DNA of 64,000 bases, taken from assembly GCA_965199055.1 (NCBI GenBank), contig CBDAQR010000003.1, positions 930,001-994,000 on the forward strand, in the 5' to 3' direction. The notes beneath the pieces were generated by a model. That model saw only the letters and a program-made list of their open reading frames with translations, made no database searches and was not told the DNA's origin. The first letter of the stretch is position 1, and every line of letters starts with the position of its first letter. The DNA is from CBDAQR01 sp965199055 (GTDB lineage: Bacteria > Pseudomonadota > Gammaproteobacteria > Pseudomonadales > Halieaceae). The position numbers and the translations under genes were made by a program. Positions 38,543 through 47,923 of the stretch are shown here, piece by piece.

Positions 38543-39334
38543 TTAAAGCTCTAGCGGCACCTGAGTAACAGCGGCGAATCCTTTAATCAAGGCATCAACG
38601 TCTGAGGTAGGTGGACTATCCGGCTCAATCGAACAATCAGTGGCAAAAATATTGCCGGTGATCTCGGTCGCCAGCGGCACCTCGACTAACTCGCGCATCT
38701 CACCCGCAGTACATCCCGGCGTGTTGAAGCTCGTCACGGTTTCTATGTTGGCGGTGCGGTCGAGCAGAGCAGCCCGGTTCTGGTTGATCCAGTCAACGAC
38801 GAAATCGGCGGTGGCATCATACTCTTCCAACCCTGGCACCAGACTCGCGCTGGAAGCTACCGCGGGGTAACCCGCACGCGCGGCAGTTCGGGCCGCACCC
38901 ACAGTTCCAGAGAAACGCGCTACCGGGCCTGCGTTCTGACCGGAGTTCACGCCAGACACCACAACGTGAGGAACAATGCCCAACTCATCGAGTGCGACAT
39001 TAACGGCGTCAGCGGGAAAACCATAAACCGCTACGCCCATGTACCCACTAACCGTAGCCGAATCTTCCCAGACCACATCACCCTCAGTCGTATTGTCGGA
39101 AGAACCACTTTGGTTCTCGGCCGGAGCCACCACCTGCACGTCGACGTCTTCCATTTCGATCAGTGTGTTAACGAGCGTATCGATACCGGGGGCGCCAATA
39201 CCGTCATCGTTGGTGACGAGGATCGTCAGAGTCTGCGGCAGTTGCTCAGCAGGAACAAAGGTATCGTTGCTGTCAGAACAACCGACAGACACCACCATGC
39301 CGAGGGCAAGAATAAGGAAAGTGCGTACACTCAT
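38543..39334 (-). CDS. SurE-family nucleotidase with lipoprotein signal
   Basis: 263 residues. The core is a SurE survival protein: NDDG at 42-45 for metal binding, VVAPAENQSGSSD and VVSGVNSGQNAG motifs. Housekeeping SurE is cytosolic, but here a signal peptide with lipobox SVGC19 precedes it, so it would act on extracytoplasmic nucleotides or other phosphoesters. Faces the beta-lactamase-like gene tail to tail. Confidence 0.9.
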   Translation of the reverse strand: MSVRTFLILALGMVVSVGCSDSNDTFVPAEQLPQTLTILVTNDDGIGAPGIDTLVNTLIEMEDVDVQVVAPAENQSGSSDNTTEGDVVWEDSATVSGYMGVAVYGFPADAVNVALDELGIVPHVVVSGVNSGQNAGPVARFSGTVGAARTAARAGYPAVASSASLVPGLEEYDATADFVVDWINQNRAALLDRTANIETVTSFNTPGCTAGEMRELVEVPLATEITGNIFATDCSIEPDSPPTSDVDALIKGFAAVTQVPLEL

Positions 39335-39439
39335 GTTGAAAAACCCCGAATAAAATCGCTGCTATTTGAGCCGAAGAGTATACACGCAGGATAGGTGCAG
39401 CCAGGTCTGGCTACTTAAACCCGAGGGCGTCCTGGTGAC

Positions 39440-39733
39440 TCAGATAAGCCCTTCGACTTCGGAAACCAGGCAGATACCGCCACCTTTCTCAATCAAGGGG
39501 CGAGCCGCGTCCACAATAGCGTCTACCATTTCACGCTCTTTGCATACGATGATAAACAGGCAGTTATTGGTGTCGCCGATCAAATCATCGCCGCTGCGAC
39601 GACCTCGATCGCCCGCACCGCAAACATCCGGTACCTGCGTGTAGCCAGCCACATCCAGCGCGTCTAGCAGTTTGGTCATCTGCACAGCACGAGGTGTCTC
39701 GACTACGATCTCTATGCGGAAACAAGGAATCAC
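39440..39733 (-). CDS. sbtB: SbtB-like PII-family protein
   Basis: 97 residues with the alpha/beta PII fold (FRIEIVVETPRAVQMTKLLDALDVAGYTQVP then a T-loop GAGDRGRRSGDDL and NCLFIIVCKEREMVDAIVDAARPLI). Its ATG overlaps the stop of the sbtA gene by 4 bases. SbtB proteins bind adenyl nucleotides (cAMP, AMP, ADP) and gate the SbtA bicarbonate transporter. That pairing is established in cyanobacteria; here it is inferred from fold and position. Confidence 0.85.
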   Translation of the reverse strand: MIPCFRIEIVVETPRAVQMTKLLDALDVAGYTQVPDVCGAGDRGRRSGDDLIGDTNNCLFIIVCKEREMVDAIVDAARPLIEKGGGICLVSEVEGLI

Positions 39734-40722
39734 GCTATTGCCCTCACCATGGCGTGGTAAAGCGGCAAGCCTACCAGAAGATTGAAGGGGAAGGTCATGG
39801 CCAGAGACATCGGAAGATAGGTTCCGGGGTTTGCTTCTGGTAAGACCATACGCATGGCCGCCGGCACAGCGATATACGACGCGCTCGCTGCCAATACCAA
39901 CAGCAGGAATGCATCGCCTTCATTCAGACCCAAGGCGCTGGTCATTATCAGCGCCACAACGGCGTTGAGCAGCGGCAGAAGAACCGCGGCCGCCACCATA
40001 AATGTCCACGGCAGCGCGTCCTCACCAGAGCCATTGCTCAAATCGCGCAGGCGCCGGGCCGCCACAATTCCCATGTCCAGCAGGAACAGGCACAGAATCC
40101 CAGGGAACAAATCGACAATAAAGCCGGACACCTGACTCATGCCAGCAGGCCCGCTGATCAGGCCAATCAACATACTGCCCAAAATCAGGAATACGGAGCT
40201 GTTAAAACACGCTTCGCGCAACAGGTGTCCCCAGGAAAAGCTGCCGCTCAACGCGTCGTCTCCGGTAGCCATTTTGCGGTAGAGCAAAAGCCCGACGATG
40301 ATTGCAGGCGACTCCATCAGCGCCATCGCCGCAACCATATGGCCGCCCCACTCAACCCCCTGCTGATCCAGGTAGCCAATGGCCGTTACGAAGGTAACCG
40401 CACTGACCGATCCGTAAGTGGCCGCGACTGCTGCCGCGTTTGTCACACCCAGTTTCTTGTAAATAAAGAAAAAGCTATACAAGGGGACCAACGCAGACAG
40501 CACCATGGCTGCTCCCAGAGTCAGCATAACGTGCATACCGAAGCTGGCTTCTGCGAGCGCTACTCCGCCCTTAAAACCGATGGCAAACAGCAGATACAGC
40601 GACAGGAACTTGGCGATCTGATTGGGAATATCCAGATCAGAACGCGCCGCCACGGCAGCCGCTCCCAAAAAGAAAAACAGGAGTTGGGGCGAAGTGAGGT
40701 TAGCGAGGAATGTCGCTATCAA
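39730..40722 (-). CDS. sbtA: SbtA-type sodium-dependent bicarbonate transporter
   Basis: 330-residue membrane protein with about ten TMs of the SbtA family ([69 protein letters not shown]). SbtA imports HCO3- with Na+. Its ATG overlaps the stop of purE by 4 bases, and the sbtB-like gene overlaps its end. Bicarbonate is a substrate of PurK, so the import probably supplies purine synthesis (inference). Confidence 0.92.
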   Translation of the reverse strand: MIATFLANLTSPQLLFFFLGAAAVAARSDLDIPNQIAKFLSLYLLFAIGFKGGVALAEASFGMHVMLTLGAAMVLSALVPLYSFFFIYKKLGVTNAAAVAATYGSVSAVTFVTAIGYLDQQGVEWGGHMVAAMALMESPAIIVGLLLYRKMATGDDALSGSFSWGHLLREACFNSSVFLILGSMLIGLISGPAGMSQVSGFIVDLFPGILCLFLLDMGIVAARRLRDLSNGSGEDALPWTFMVAAAVLLPLLNAVVALIMTSALGLNEGDAFLLLVLAASASYIAVPAAMRMVLPEANPGTYLPMSLAMTFPFNLLVGLPLYHAMVRAIA

Positions 40723-41216
40723 CCGCTGATCTCCTTTTGCAGTCGTGCCGACTTCTCGAGCACCTTATCGTGCATCGCTTGCTTGTAAGAGTGCAGCTTC
40801 TTGCGCAAAGTCTCATCAGCACAAGACAGAATCTGCACCGCCAACAGCGCGGCATTAGTCGAGTTGTCGATGGCGACAGTCGCAACCGGCACACCGGCCG
40901 GCATCTGCACGACGGACAGCAGCGCATCCTCGCCTTCCAATACGGTCGCGCTAACCGGGACACCAATGACAGGGAGCACCGAACTGGCCGCAATCATACC
41001 GGGCAAATGCGCGGCACCACCCGCGCCAGCGATGATGACCTGCAGTCCTCGTTGCTCCGCTTCTTTGGCGTAGTCGACCATGCGATCAGGAGTGCGATGC
41101 GCCGATACGACATCCATCTCCCAGGGCACTTCGAACTCATCGAGTATTTCCGATGCAGCTCGCATCACGGGCAGATCGGAATCGCTGCCCATAACAATTC
41201 CCACTAAAGCACTCAT
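40719..41216 (-). CDS. purE: N5-carboxyaminoimidazole ribonucleotide mutase
   Basis: 165 residues, class I Pur[15 protein letters not shown] at the N-terminus, SAHRTPDRM loop and [12 protein letters not shown]. It converts N5-CAIR to CAIR. The gene overlaps purK upstream and sbtA downstream by 4 bases each, so all four genes are on one mRNA. Confidence 0.97.
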   Translation of the reverse strand: MSALVGIVMGSDSDLPVMRAASEILDEFEVPWEMDVVSAHRTPDRMVDYAKEAEQRGLQVIIAGAGGAAHLPGMIAASSVLPVIGVPVSATVLEGEDALLSVVQMPAGVPVATVAIDNSTNAALLAVQILSCADETLRKKLHSYKQAMHDKVLEKSARLQKEISG

Positions 41217-42367
41217 GCTGCCGCTCCTGATACCGAGCGCAATGCACCCCGTGACTGTTCAGCCAACTCTCCGGCCATCGAGACATCATCTCCCAGCGCG
41301 GTGATGTGGCCCATTTTGCGGCCCAGGCTCCCCGTCGACTTGCCATACCAGTGAACGGTCGCCCCCATATCATTCACCCTGGAAACGGGTTCGTCGGGAC
41401 AGGACTCTTTCAGGTTGTCTTCATACAACAAGTTCAGCATCACCGCCGGCTTTACTTCACCCACCGGCGCCAGTGGCTGGCCTAACACCGCACGCACATG
41501 TTGCTCGAACTGGGACACCTCACAGGCCTCCATCGTCAGATGAGCAGAATTATGCACACGCGCTGATATCTCATTGATCAGCATCTCACCGTTTTCTCCG
41601 ACGAACATCTCCACGGCAAACACCCCCACCGCCTCAAGGCATTCGATGGCTCGCTCAGCGACTTCTATAGACTCGCGCAGGCGGCTCTCCGGCATCCTGG
41701 CAGGCACGGATACCTTGTCCAGCGAGTTGAATCGATCGTCAAACTCCAATCCAAAGGGAGGGAAGCTCACGATGTCGCCCTCAACGCCCCGGGCGACCAC
41801 CACTGAAATCTCTTCTACCTGAGGTAAGAAAAGTTCTATCACGGAAGGAACCGGCCAGAGACTCTCGAGATCTTCTTCGGTGCGAACTATTTGCACGCCG
41901 CGGCCGTCATAGCCGCCACGACGGGCCTTTTGGACAAAGGGCAGAGGAAACTCTGCCAGCAGTGGCGCATTATCCGTTTCGGTGCCTTCCAACAGGCAGT
42001 AGCGCAGCGTGGGTATGTTGTTCCGGTCCATCCAATCTTTTTGCGAGCCCTTGTCTTGAAACATAGCCAGCGTTTGCGCGCTCGGGTTACAACGCAATTG
42101 ACCCTCGGCTTCGGCGGCGGCTATCTTCGCGAGTATATCCACTGGAACATCTTCCCTTTCGAAAGTAACAACGTCACAGGCCGCCAGGAACTCATCCACA
42201 CGCTCGGGGTGGTCAGTATCCTGCAGTATTACCTGGTCGGCGGCGAAGGTAGCCGGCTCATCACTTCGCTCTGCCAGCAACACGGTCTCTACGCCAAGCC
42301 GCCGAGCTGCCTGGCACAGATAAAGGCCCAACTGGCCTGCGCCATACACGCCCAAGCGAATTTTCAT
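41213..42367 (-). CDS. purK: 5-(carboxyamino)imidazole ribonucleotide synthase
   Basis: 384 residues, ATP-grasp fold: N-terminal [23 protein letters not shown]-binding [18 protein letters not shown], metal site [25 protein letters not shown]. It makes N5-CAIR from AIR, ATP and bicarbonate. A minus-strand TATAAT at 42439-42444 (no good -35) may be its promoter, and a short stem CCCGA/TCGGG lies in the leader. First gene of the purK-purE-sbtA-sbtB operon, divergent from an NhaR-like gene. Confidence 0.97.
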   Translation of the reverse strand: MKIRLGVYGAGQLGLYLCQAARRLGVETVLLAERSDEPATFAADQVILQDTDHPERVDEFLAACDVVTFEREDVPVDILAKIAAAEAEGQLRCNPSAQTLAMFQDKGSQKDWMDRNNIPTLRYCLLEGTETDNAPLLAEFPLPFVQKARRGGYDGRGVQIVRTEEDLESLWPVPSVIELFLPQVEEISVVVARGVEGDIVSFPPFGLEFDDRFNSLDKVSVPARMPESRLRESIEVAERAIECLEAVGVFAVEMFVGENGEMLINEISARVHNSAHLTMEACEVSQFEQHVRAVLGQPLAPVGEVKPAVMLNLLYEDNLKESCPDEPVSRVNDMGATVHWYGKSTGSLGRKMGHITALGDDVSMAGELAEQSRGALRSVSGAAA

Positions 42368-42480
42368 GGGAACTCCGTATACCCGAGAACTTCGGGAGAA
42401 TAAATTTTGTTAGCGTTGGAACAAGTCCTTAATCCTGTATTATAACTTCGAAATTCACGAATTATTAGTGAGTTCCCTCA

Positions 42481-43398
42481 ATGGCAGAAGAACCCATCAA
42501 TACGCGCCACCTTAACTATAACCATCTCCTCTTTTTCTGGACCGTGGCCCGGGAAGGCAGTGTTGCCCGCGCGGCGGAGGCGCTTCACCTCACACCGCAA
42601 ACCATTAGCGGGCAGGTTAAGCTGCTGGAGCAGACGGTGGGTGCGCCATTGTTTCAACGCGTGGGTCGCGGGCTAACCCTCACAGAAACGGGCCGCAATG
42701 TGATGCCCTATGCCGAGGAAATTTTCTCTGTCGGTGCGGAGCTGGCGCAGAGCTTGCGCTCGGGTGTCGACGGCAGGCCATCCACCCTGCAGGTTGGCAT
42801 CGTCAATGCCATCCCCAAGCTGATCGCTTATCGAACGCTTGAACCGATACTGCTCGAAGAAAAGGGCCCTCGCTTAAGTTGCACGGAAGGCGAGTTGGAC
42901 GTACTGCTAGCAGAGCTGGCCGTGCACAAACTCGATCTGATTCTGTCTGACCGACCTGTACCTACGGGCTTTAATCTTAAGGCCTATACACACAAGCTCG
43001 GTGATAGCGAAATTGGCTTCTTCGCGCGTGGCAGATTGGCAACTCGCTGCCGCAATAACTTTCCTGCCAGCATCGATGACGTGCCCATGTTACTGCCCGA
43101 CAGCCGAACTGCAATTCGGCGGGGACTCGACCAGTGGCTCAGCTCGAATGGGATACGAGCCCGAGTGGTCGCAGAATTTGACGACAGCGCGCTGATGAAG
43201 GCTTTCGGCGAATCCGGTACCGCTATTTTTCCTGCCCCGATGGCCATCGCGACCGAGGTGAAGGAAATGTACGGCGCCAGCCATATCGGCACGGTGCACG
43301 AGGTGCGAGAACAGTTTTATGCAATCTCACCCCAGCGCAAACTCAGCGCGCCGGACGTCATTATGATCGTTGAGCGGGCACGCCAGCGCTTCCAGTAG
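42481..43398 (+). CDS. NhaR-like LysR family regulator
   Basis: 305 residues. Winged HTH at 10-70 (LNYNHLLFFWTVAREGSVARAAEALHLTPQTISGQVKLLEQTVG) is typical of NhaR, the sodium-responsive activator of nhaA; the C-terminal domain is a LysR ligand-binding type. It is divergent from purK-purE-sbtA-sbtB, with 113 bases between. A control of the sodium-dependent symporter operon is conceivable, inferred from position only. Confidence 0.9.
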   Translation: MAEEPINTRHLNYNHLLFFWTVAREGSVARAAEALHLTPQTISGQVKLLEQTVGAPLFQRVGRGLTLTETGRNVMPYAEEIFSVGAELAQSLRSGVDGRPSTLQVGIVNAIPKLIAYRTLEPILLEEKGPRLSCTEGELDVLLAELAVHKLDLILSDRPVPTGFNLKAYTHKLGDSEIGFFARGRLATRCRNNFPASIDDVPMLLPDSRTAIRRGLDQWLSSNGIRARVVAEFDDSALMKAFGESGTAIFPAPMAIATEVKEMYGASHIGTVHEVREQFYAISPQRKLSAPDVIMIVERARQRFQ

Positions 43399-43495
43399 CG
43401 CAAAACGCACGAGTTACATCCCCCCTCTAAGACCCACGGGGCATGGCTTTGTCGATATATAACCATTAGTTATTTTATTATTCTTTTTGGGTATA

Positions 43496-43501
43496 TATAA
43501 T
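43496..43501 (+). promoter_or_regulatory. -10 element (TATAAT) close to the DUF442 start
   Basis: A perfect TATAAT in an AT-rich run, 7 bases before the ATG at 43509. No Shine-Dalgarno sequence is present, so transcription would begin at or next to the start codon. The -35 region is weak (TTTTAT at 43473). Confidence 0.45.
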
Positions 43502-43508
43502 CGTCGTC

Positions 43509-43856
43509 ATGGATATTACTCAAATTGACGAGAACTTTTCGGCCACGGCCCAAATCCAGCCACAGGATGTCGCCACACTCGCTGCTGCGGGCTTCAAGTC
43601 GATTGTTTGCAACCGCCCCGACGGCGAGAGCGAAGATCAACCATCGTTCGCGGCAATCGCGGCCGCAGCCGCCGAGAATGGCCTGGAGTGCCGTCACCTG
43701 CCGGTAATTCCCGGTCAGATCTCAGACGCAGACGTAGCGGCATTCATACAGCACACCGATGAATTGCCGCGCCCGATACTGGGCTTTTGTGGCAGTGGCA
43801 TGCGCGCCTCAACCCTCTGGGCCGCCGCGAAAAAATTAACAGAGGCCGGCCAATAG
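43509..43856 (+). CDS. DUF442/TIGR01244 family sulfurtransferase-phosphatase (Blh-like)
   Basis: 115 residues with a tyrosine-phosphatase-like fold: PTP loop GFCGSGMRAS (Cys and Arg in CxxxxR spacing) and GFKSIVCNRPDGE. Family members linked to sulfur/persulfide handling (Blh-type domains) often sit beside sulfur or anion transport genes. The stop is one base before the SulP start codon. Possibly leaderless. Confidence 0.88.
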   Translation: MDITQIDENFSATAQIQPQDVATLAAAGFKSIVCNRPDGESEDQPSFAAIAAAAAENGLECRHLPVIPGQISDADVAAFIQHTDELPRPILGFCGSGMRASTLWAAAKKLTEAGQ

Positions 43857-43857
43857 T

Positions 43858-45585
43858 ATGGCGACCCTGCAGCACTACCTGCCCTGCACCGCCTGGGCTC
43901 GCAGTTATAGCTACGAATGGCTGACGCGTGACCTGATTGCTGCGGGCATTGTTACGGTCATGCTAATACCTCAGTCGCTGGCCTATGCGATGCTGGCTGG
44001 GGTACCGGCCGAAATGGGGCTGTATGCAACCCTGTTACCGCTGGTGTTTTACGCCTTGCTCGGCACGAGCCGCACGCTGTCGGTGGGCCCTGTTGCCGTG
44101 ATCTCTTTGATGACCGCCACTGCTGTAGGCGATGTCGTGGCTCGCACAGGCGTCGATTATGCCTCCGCAGCCATCGCGCTCGCGCTACTGTCAGGGGGCA
44201 TGCTCGTTATCATGGGCATGCTGCGTTTCGGCTTTCTGGTGAACTTTTTGTCTCACCCGGTCGTCGCCGGCTTTATCACTGCGTCTGCCCTGATTATTGC
44301 CATCAGTCAGCTACAACATTTGGCGGGTATCTCCGCCGGTGGCAGCAACTTGTTTAGTTTGGGCAGCGCTCTCAGCGCAAACGCGAATCAGTCAAACCCG
44401 GCGACGCTTGCCATCGGCGTGTTCGCCATCGCCTTGTTACTTTTTAGCCGTATCTACTTACTACCACTCCTGCAGCTAGCCGGCTTATCCGCTCGCGCGG
44501 CTGATCTGGTGTGCAAGACCTGCCCCGTGTTCGCAGTTATCCTCACCAGTCTCTTGACATGGCAGTATTCCCTGGCGGATGCAGGAGTGGCTTTAGTCGG
44601 GTCGGTGCCCAGCGGGCTCCCAAAACTTGCCCTACCCGCATTCACTCCACAGCTTTGGCAGGAACTGTGGGACAGCGCATTGCTCATTGCCATTATCGGC
44701 TATGTGGAATCCGTATCGGTTGGCAAGACGCTCGCCGCCAAGCGGGGCGAACGTATCGATGCTGATCAGGAGCTAATCGGTCTTGGCGCTGCTAACGTTG
44801 CGTCGGCGGTCTCGGGCGGCTTCCCGGTCACCGGGGGCTTCTCGCGTTCCGTCGTCAACTTCGAGGCAGGTGCCATCACTCCAGCCGCGAGCCTGTTCGC
44901 GGCGCTGGGCATAGCCATTGCCGCGGTATTCCTCACACCACTGTTCAGTTACCTGCCGAAAGCAACTTTGGCAGCTATCATCATCGTTGCCGTGGCATCT
45001 CTGATCGATTTTTCACCGCTGCTGCGCGCCTGGAACTATGCGCGCACGGACTTCCTGGCGATAGCAACAACCGTTGTCTTAACCCTGCTGATGGGTGTTG
45101 AGGTGGGAGTCCTATGTGGTGTGATCGCATCTACCGGCCTACACCTGTACAAAACGTCCAAGCCGCACATGGCAATCGTCGGTGAGGTACCCGGTACCGA
45201 GCACTTTCGCAATGTCGACAGACACGCGGTAGTTACCCACGACAACCTTGTCTCGCTGCGGGTGGATGAAAGTCTCTATTTCGCCAACGCCTCTTGTGTC
45301 GAAGACACGGTGTATCAGCTGGTCGCCGACGCGCCAAACGTTAAGCATGTCGTTCTGATGTGTCCGGCCGTTAACGCGATCGATCTGAGCGCGCTCGAGG
45401 TCTTGGAGGCGATCAACCAACGCTTAAAAGAAGCTGGCGTAAGCTTGCACCTCAGCGAGGTGAAGGGGCCCGTAATGGACTGCCTGAGCCGCACCGATTT
45501 CCTGCAGAAGCTATCCGGCGAGGTGTTTCTCAGCCAGCACCAGGCCATACAATCGCTGGGTACAGGACACGAACAATTGGGATAG
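43858..45585 (+). CDS. SulP-family anion transporter with STAS domain
   Basis: 575 residues. About 11-14 TMs of the SLC26/SulP fold (LIAAGIVTVMLIPQSLAYAMLAGVP, GGFPVTGGFSRSVVNFEAGA) and a C-terminal STAS domain with the conserved NAIDLSALEVLEAI. It transports sulfate or bicarbonate; substrate is not fixed by the sequence. Next to the DUF442 gene (one base between). Given SbtA nearby, bicarbonate is possible, but the DUF442 partner favours sulfate. Confidence 0.93.
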   Translation: MATLQHYLPCTAWARSYSYEWLTRDLIAAGIVTVMLIPQSLAYAMLAGVPAEMGLYATLLPLVFYALLGTSRTLSVGPVAVISLMTATAVGDVVARTGVDYASAAIALALLSGGMLVIMGMLRFGFLVNFLSHPVVAGFITASALIIAISQLQHLAGISAGGSNLFSLGSALSANANQSNPATLAIGVFAIALLLFSRIYLLPLLQLAGLSARAADLVCKTCPVFAVILTSLLTWQYSLADAGVALVGSVPSGLPKLALPAFTPQLWQELWDSALLIAIIGYVESVSVGKTLAAKRGERIDADQELIGLGAANVASAVSGGFPVTGGFSRSVVNFEAGAITPAASLFAALGIAIAAVFLTPLFSYLPKATLAAIIIVAVASLIDFSPLLRAWNYARTDFLAIATTVVLTLLMGVEVGVLCGVIASTGLHLYKTSKPHMAIVGEVPGTEHFRNVDRHAVVTHDNLVSLRVDESLYFANASCVEDTVYQLVADAPNVKHVVLMCPAVNAIDLSALEVLEAINQRLKEAGVSLHLSEVKGPVMDCLSRTDFLQKLSGEVFLSQHQAIQSLGTGHEQLG

Positions 45586-45618
45586 AATCCTCTGCAATAA
45601 TGATAAGAGGCTTCAACG

Positions 45619-47922
45619 ATGTTCCGACAAACCCTCCCCCTGCTGCTGACGCTGCCACTACTTTTCGCCTGCGAGCAAAAAGCCCAAGAAGCGCCCGCGG
45701 CCACCGAATACAGCTATTCGAGTGCTATTCGTTGGACCAGCTACGGCATCCCGCACGTTAAAGCCAACGACTGGGGTAGCCTGGGTTACGGCTATGCCTA
45801 TGCAACAGCCACCGATGTGTTCTGCGTCATCGCCAAGGAGCTGGTACGCATGGACGGCCAGATGGCGCTGCACTTTGGCAGCAGCGAAGAGAATTTGGCC
45901 AGCGACATTTTTCAAAAGGCCTTATTGCAACCCGAACAGATCGCGGCTTTTAGTGCCAACGAATCTGAACAGTCGAATGCCTTTGCCGAAGGCTACGTTG
46001 CGGGTTACAACCGTTACCTTGCAGACAACGGCGACCAATTGGCGGCCTCCTGCAATAACGCCACCTGGGTTCGCCCTATGGTCGCCGAGGATGTCACCAA
46101 ACTGAATATTGGTGTGGGTATCCGCTATGGCCTGGGACGCGTCGCCGGCGAGATGGCCGCTGCTGCACCACCGGCGGAAGAACAAACGCTCGCGCTTGGA
46201 CACACCGATTTTTCTGCACCCAAAGGCTATGGCAGCAATGCAGTGGCCTTCGGTAAAGCCGTCACCGAAAGTGGCGGCGGCATTCTGTTCGGCAACCCGC
46301 ACTACCCGTGGGAGGGGCCGTCACGCTTCCACATGATTCACACCACAATCCCGGGTGAAGTCGATGTGATGGGCGTCAGCCTGCTGACCACACCGCGGGT
46401 GGCGATCGGTTTCAATAAGGACATCGCCTGGAGCCACACAGTATCCACCGCGTTGCGCTCCACCTTCTACCAGCTCGAACTCAATCCAGAGAACCCGTTG
46501 CAGTACCGCTATGGCGACGAATTTCGCGATCTGGTTCCTGTAACGGTGAATGTGCTGTCCCGCGATGATAAGGGCAAGATCGTCGGGTCTGATCACACGG
46601 TGTATTTCAGCCATTACGGCCCCGTGGTGGAGTCAAAAGATCTGCCCTGGACCGACACGGTGGCCTTTGCCGTTCGCGACGCAAACCTCGGCAACCGCCG
46701 CAACAGCGTGACCTACGATAGCCTGAATATCGCCAGTAACATCGACGAGGTGGAAGCCGCTATCAGTCTGCAGGGCGTGGCATGGACTAATACCATTGCT
46801 GCGGACCGGCATGGCACCGCGTTCTATGCGGATATCAGTGTCGCTCCCAATGTGGACAAGGCGCTGCTCGGAGAATGTCAGCTCAAACCCGAAGGCTTGC
46901 CACGTTACGTGGTTCTGCTAAAGGGCAATACGCCTAACTGCGAGTGGAAGGAAGACGACCGCTCCGCCATACCGGGGGTATTGCCTGCCGAAGAGATGCC
47001 GCGCCTGAAGCGCGACGACTACGTCTCCAATTCCAACAACAGTTACTGGCTGACCAATCCATTGGAGCCGCTGGAAGGTTACTCGCCCATTATCGGGGAC
47101 GAACGCGCAACGCGCAGTCTGCGCACTCGCGCGGGCTTGGTATTCATTCAGGAACTCTTGGATCAGGGCAAAGTATCCCCTACCGATGTGCAGAACATGA
47201 TTTATACGCATCGTAACTACGGGGCGGAGCTTCTGCTCGACGATCTGCTGAGCATCTGCAATGCAGACAACAGCCCCGTGGCAATCGATGTGGAGAGCGA
47301 GACAAAGACCATCGATATTGTCCCCGCCTGTGAGGTGCTTAATAGCTGGGACCGCCGCATGACAGTCAACAGCCGGGGTGGTCATGTATGGCGAGAATTT
47401 TGGCGCACAGCACGCGAGATTGAAGACCTCTACGCCGTACCGTTTGACCCAGAGAGTCCCGTCGCAACGCCGCGGGAACTTGCGGTCAGCGATGAAGCAG
47501 TGAGAACGAAACTGCTCGAGTCCCTCGCCGGCGCAGTGAAGACCCTGAACGATGCAGGGGTCGCTCTCGACGCCACCGTCGGTGACATCCAATACACCTC
47601 GCGCAATGGCGAACAGATTCCCGTACCCGGCGGAGAAGGCTGGGCGGGGATGTGGAGCATGATCATCGCCAAGTTAGATGCCGAGAAGGCGTACTCGCCA
47701 ATCATTCACGGCAACAGTTATATGCAGGTCATCTCCTGGGATGAAAATGGTGAATTGGATGCGAAGGCGATACTCACCTATGCCCAGAGTCCAGAGGCCG
47801 ATTCACCGCACAATGCGGACATGACGCAGCTGTATGCAAACAGTCAGTGGGTGGATCTACCCTTTACGGACGCGGAGATTGAAGCCGACCCGAACTACCG
47901 CGTCGTTCAACTGCAGGAGTAA
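45619..47922 (+). CDS. Penicillin acylase family (acyl-homoserine-lactone-acylase-like) lipoprotein
   Basis: 767-residue Ntn-hydrolase precursor. Signal peptide with lipobox LLFAC18, alpha chain to about 205 and autoproteolysis at Gly205-Ser206 in KGYGSNAVAFG, which makes Ser206 the nucleophile of the beta chain; NPHYPWEGPSRFHMIHTTIPG and GFNKDIAWSHTVSTA are conserved in PvdQ/QuiP-like acylases. It may cleave acyl amides (AHLs, siderophore precursors, lipopeptides). Stand-alone. Confidence 0.92.
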   Translation: MFRQTLPLLLTLPLLFACEQKAQEAPAATEYSYSSAIRWTSYGIPHVKANDWGSLGYGYAYATATDVFCVIAKELVRMDGQMALHFGSSEENLASDIFQKALLQPEQIAAFSANESEQSNAFAEGYVAGYNRYLADNGDQLAASCNNATWVRPMVAEDVTKLNIGVGIRYGLGRVAGEMAAAAPPAEEQTLALGHTDFSAPKGYGSNAVAFGKAVTESGGGILFGNPHYPWEGPSRFHMIHTTIPGEVDVMGVSLLTTPRVAIGFNKDIAWSHTVSTALRSTFYQLELNPENPLQYRYGDEFRDLVPVTVNVLSRDDKGKIVGSDHTVYFSHYGPVVESKDLPWTDTVAFAVRDANLGNRRNSVTYDSLNIASNIDEVEAAISLQGVAWTNTIAADRHGTAFYADISVAPNVDKALLGECQLKPEGLPRYVVLLKGNTPNCEWKEDDRSAIPGVLPAEEMPRLKRDDYVSNSNNSYWLTNPLEPLEGYSPIIGDERATRSLRTRAGLVFIQELLDQGKVSPTDVQNMIYTHRNYGAELLLDDLLSICNADNSPVAIDVESETKTIDIVPACEVLNSWDRRMTVNSRGGHVWREFWRTAREIEDLYAVPFDPESPVATPRELAVSDEAVRTKLLESLAGAVKTLNDAGVALDATVGDIQYTSRNGEQIPVPGGEGWAGMWSMIIAKLDAEKAYSPIIHGNSYMQVISWDENGELDAKAILTYAQSPEADSPHNADMTQLYANSQWVDLPFTDAEIEADPNYRVVQLQE

Positions 47923-47923
47923 G

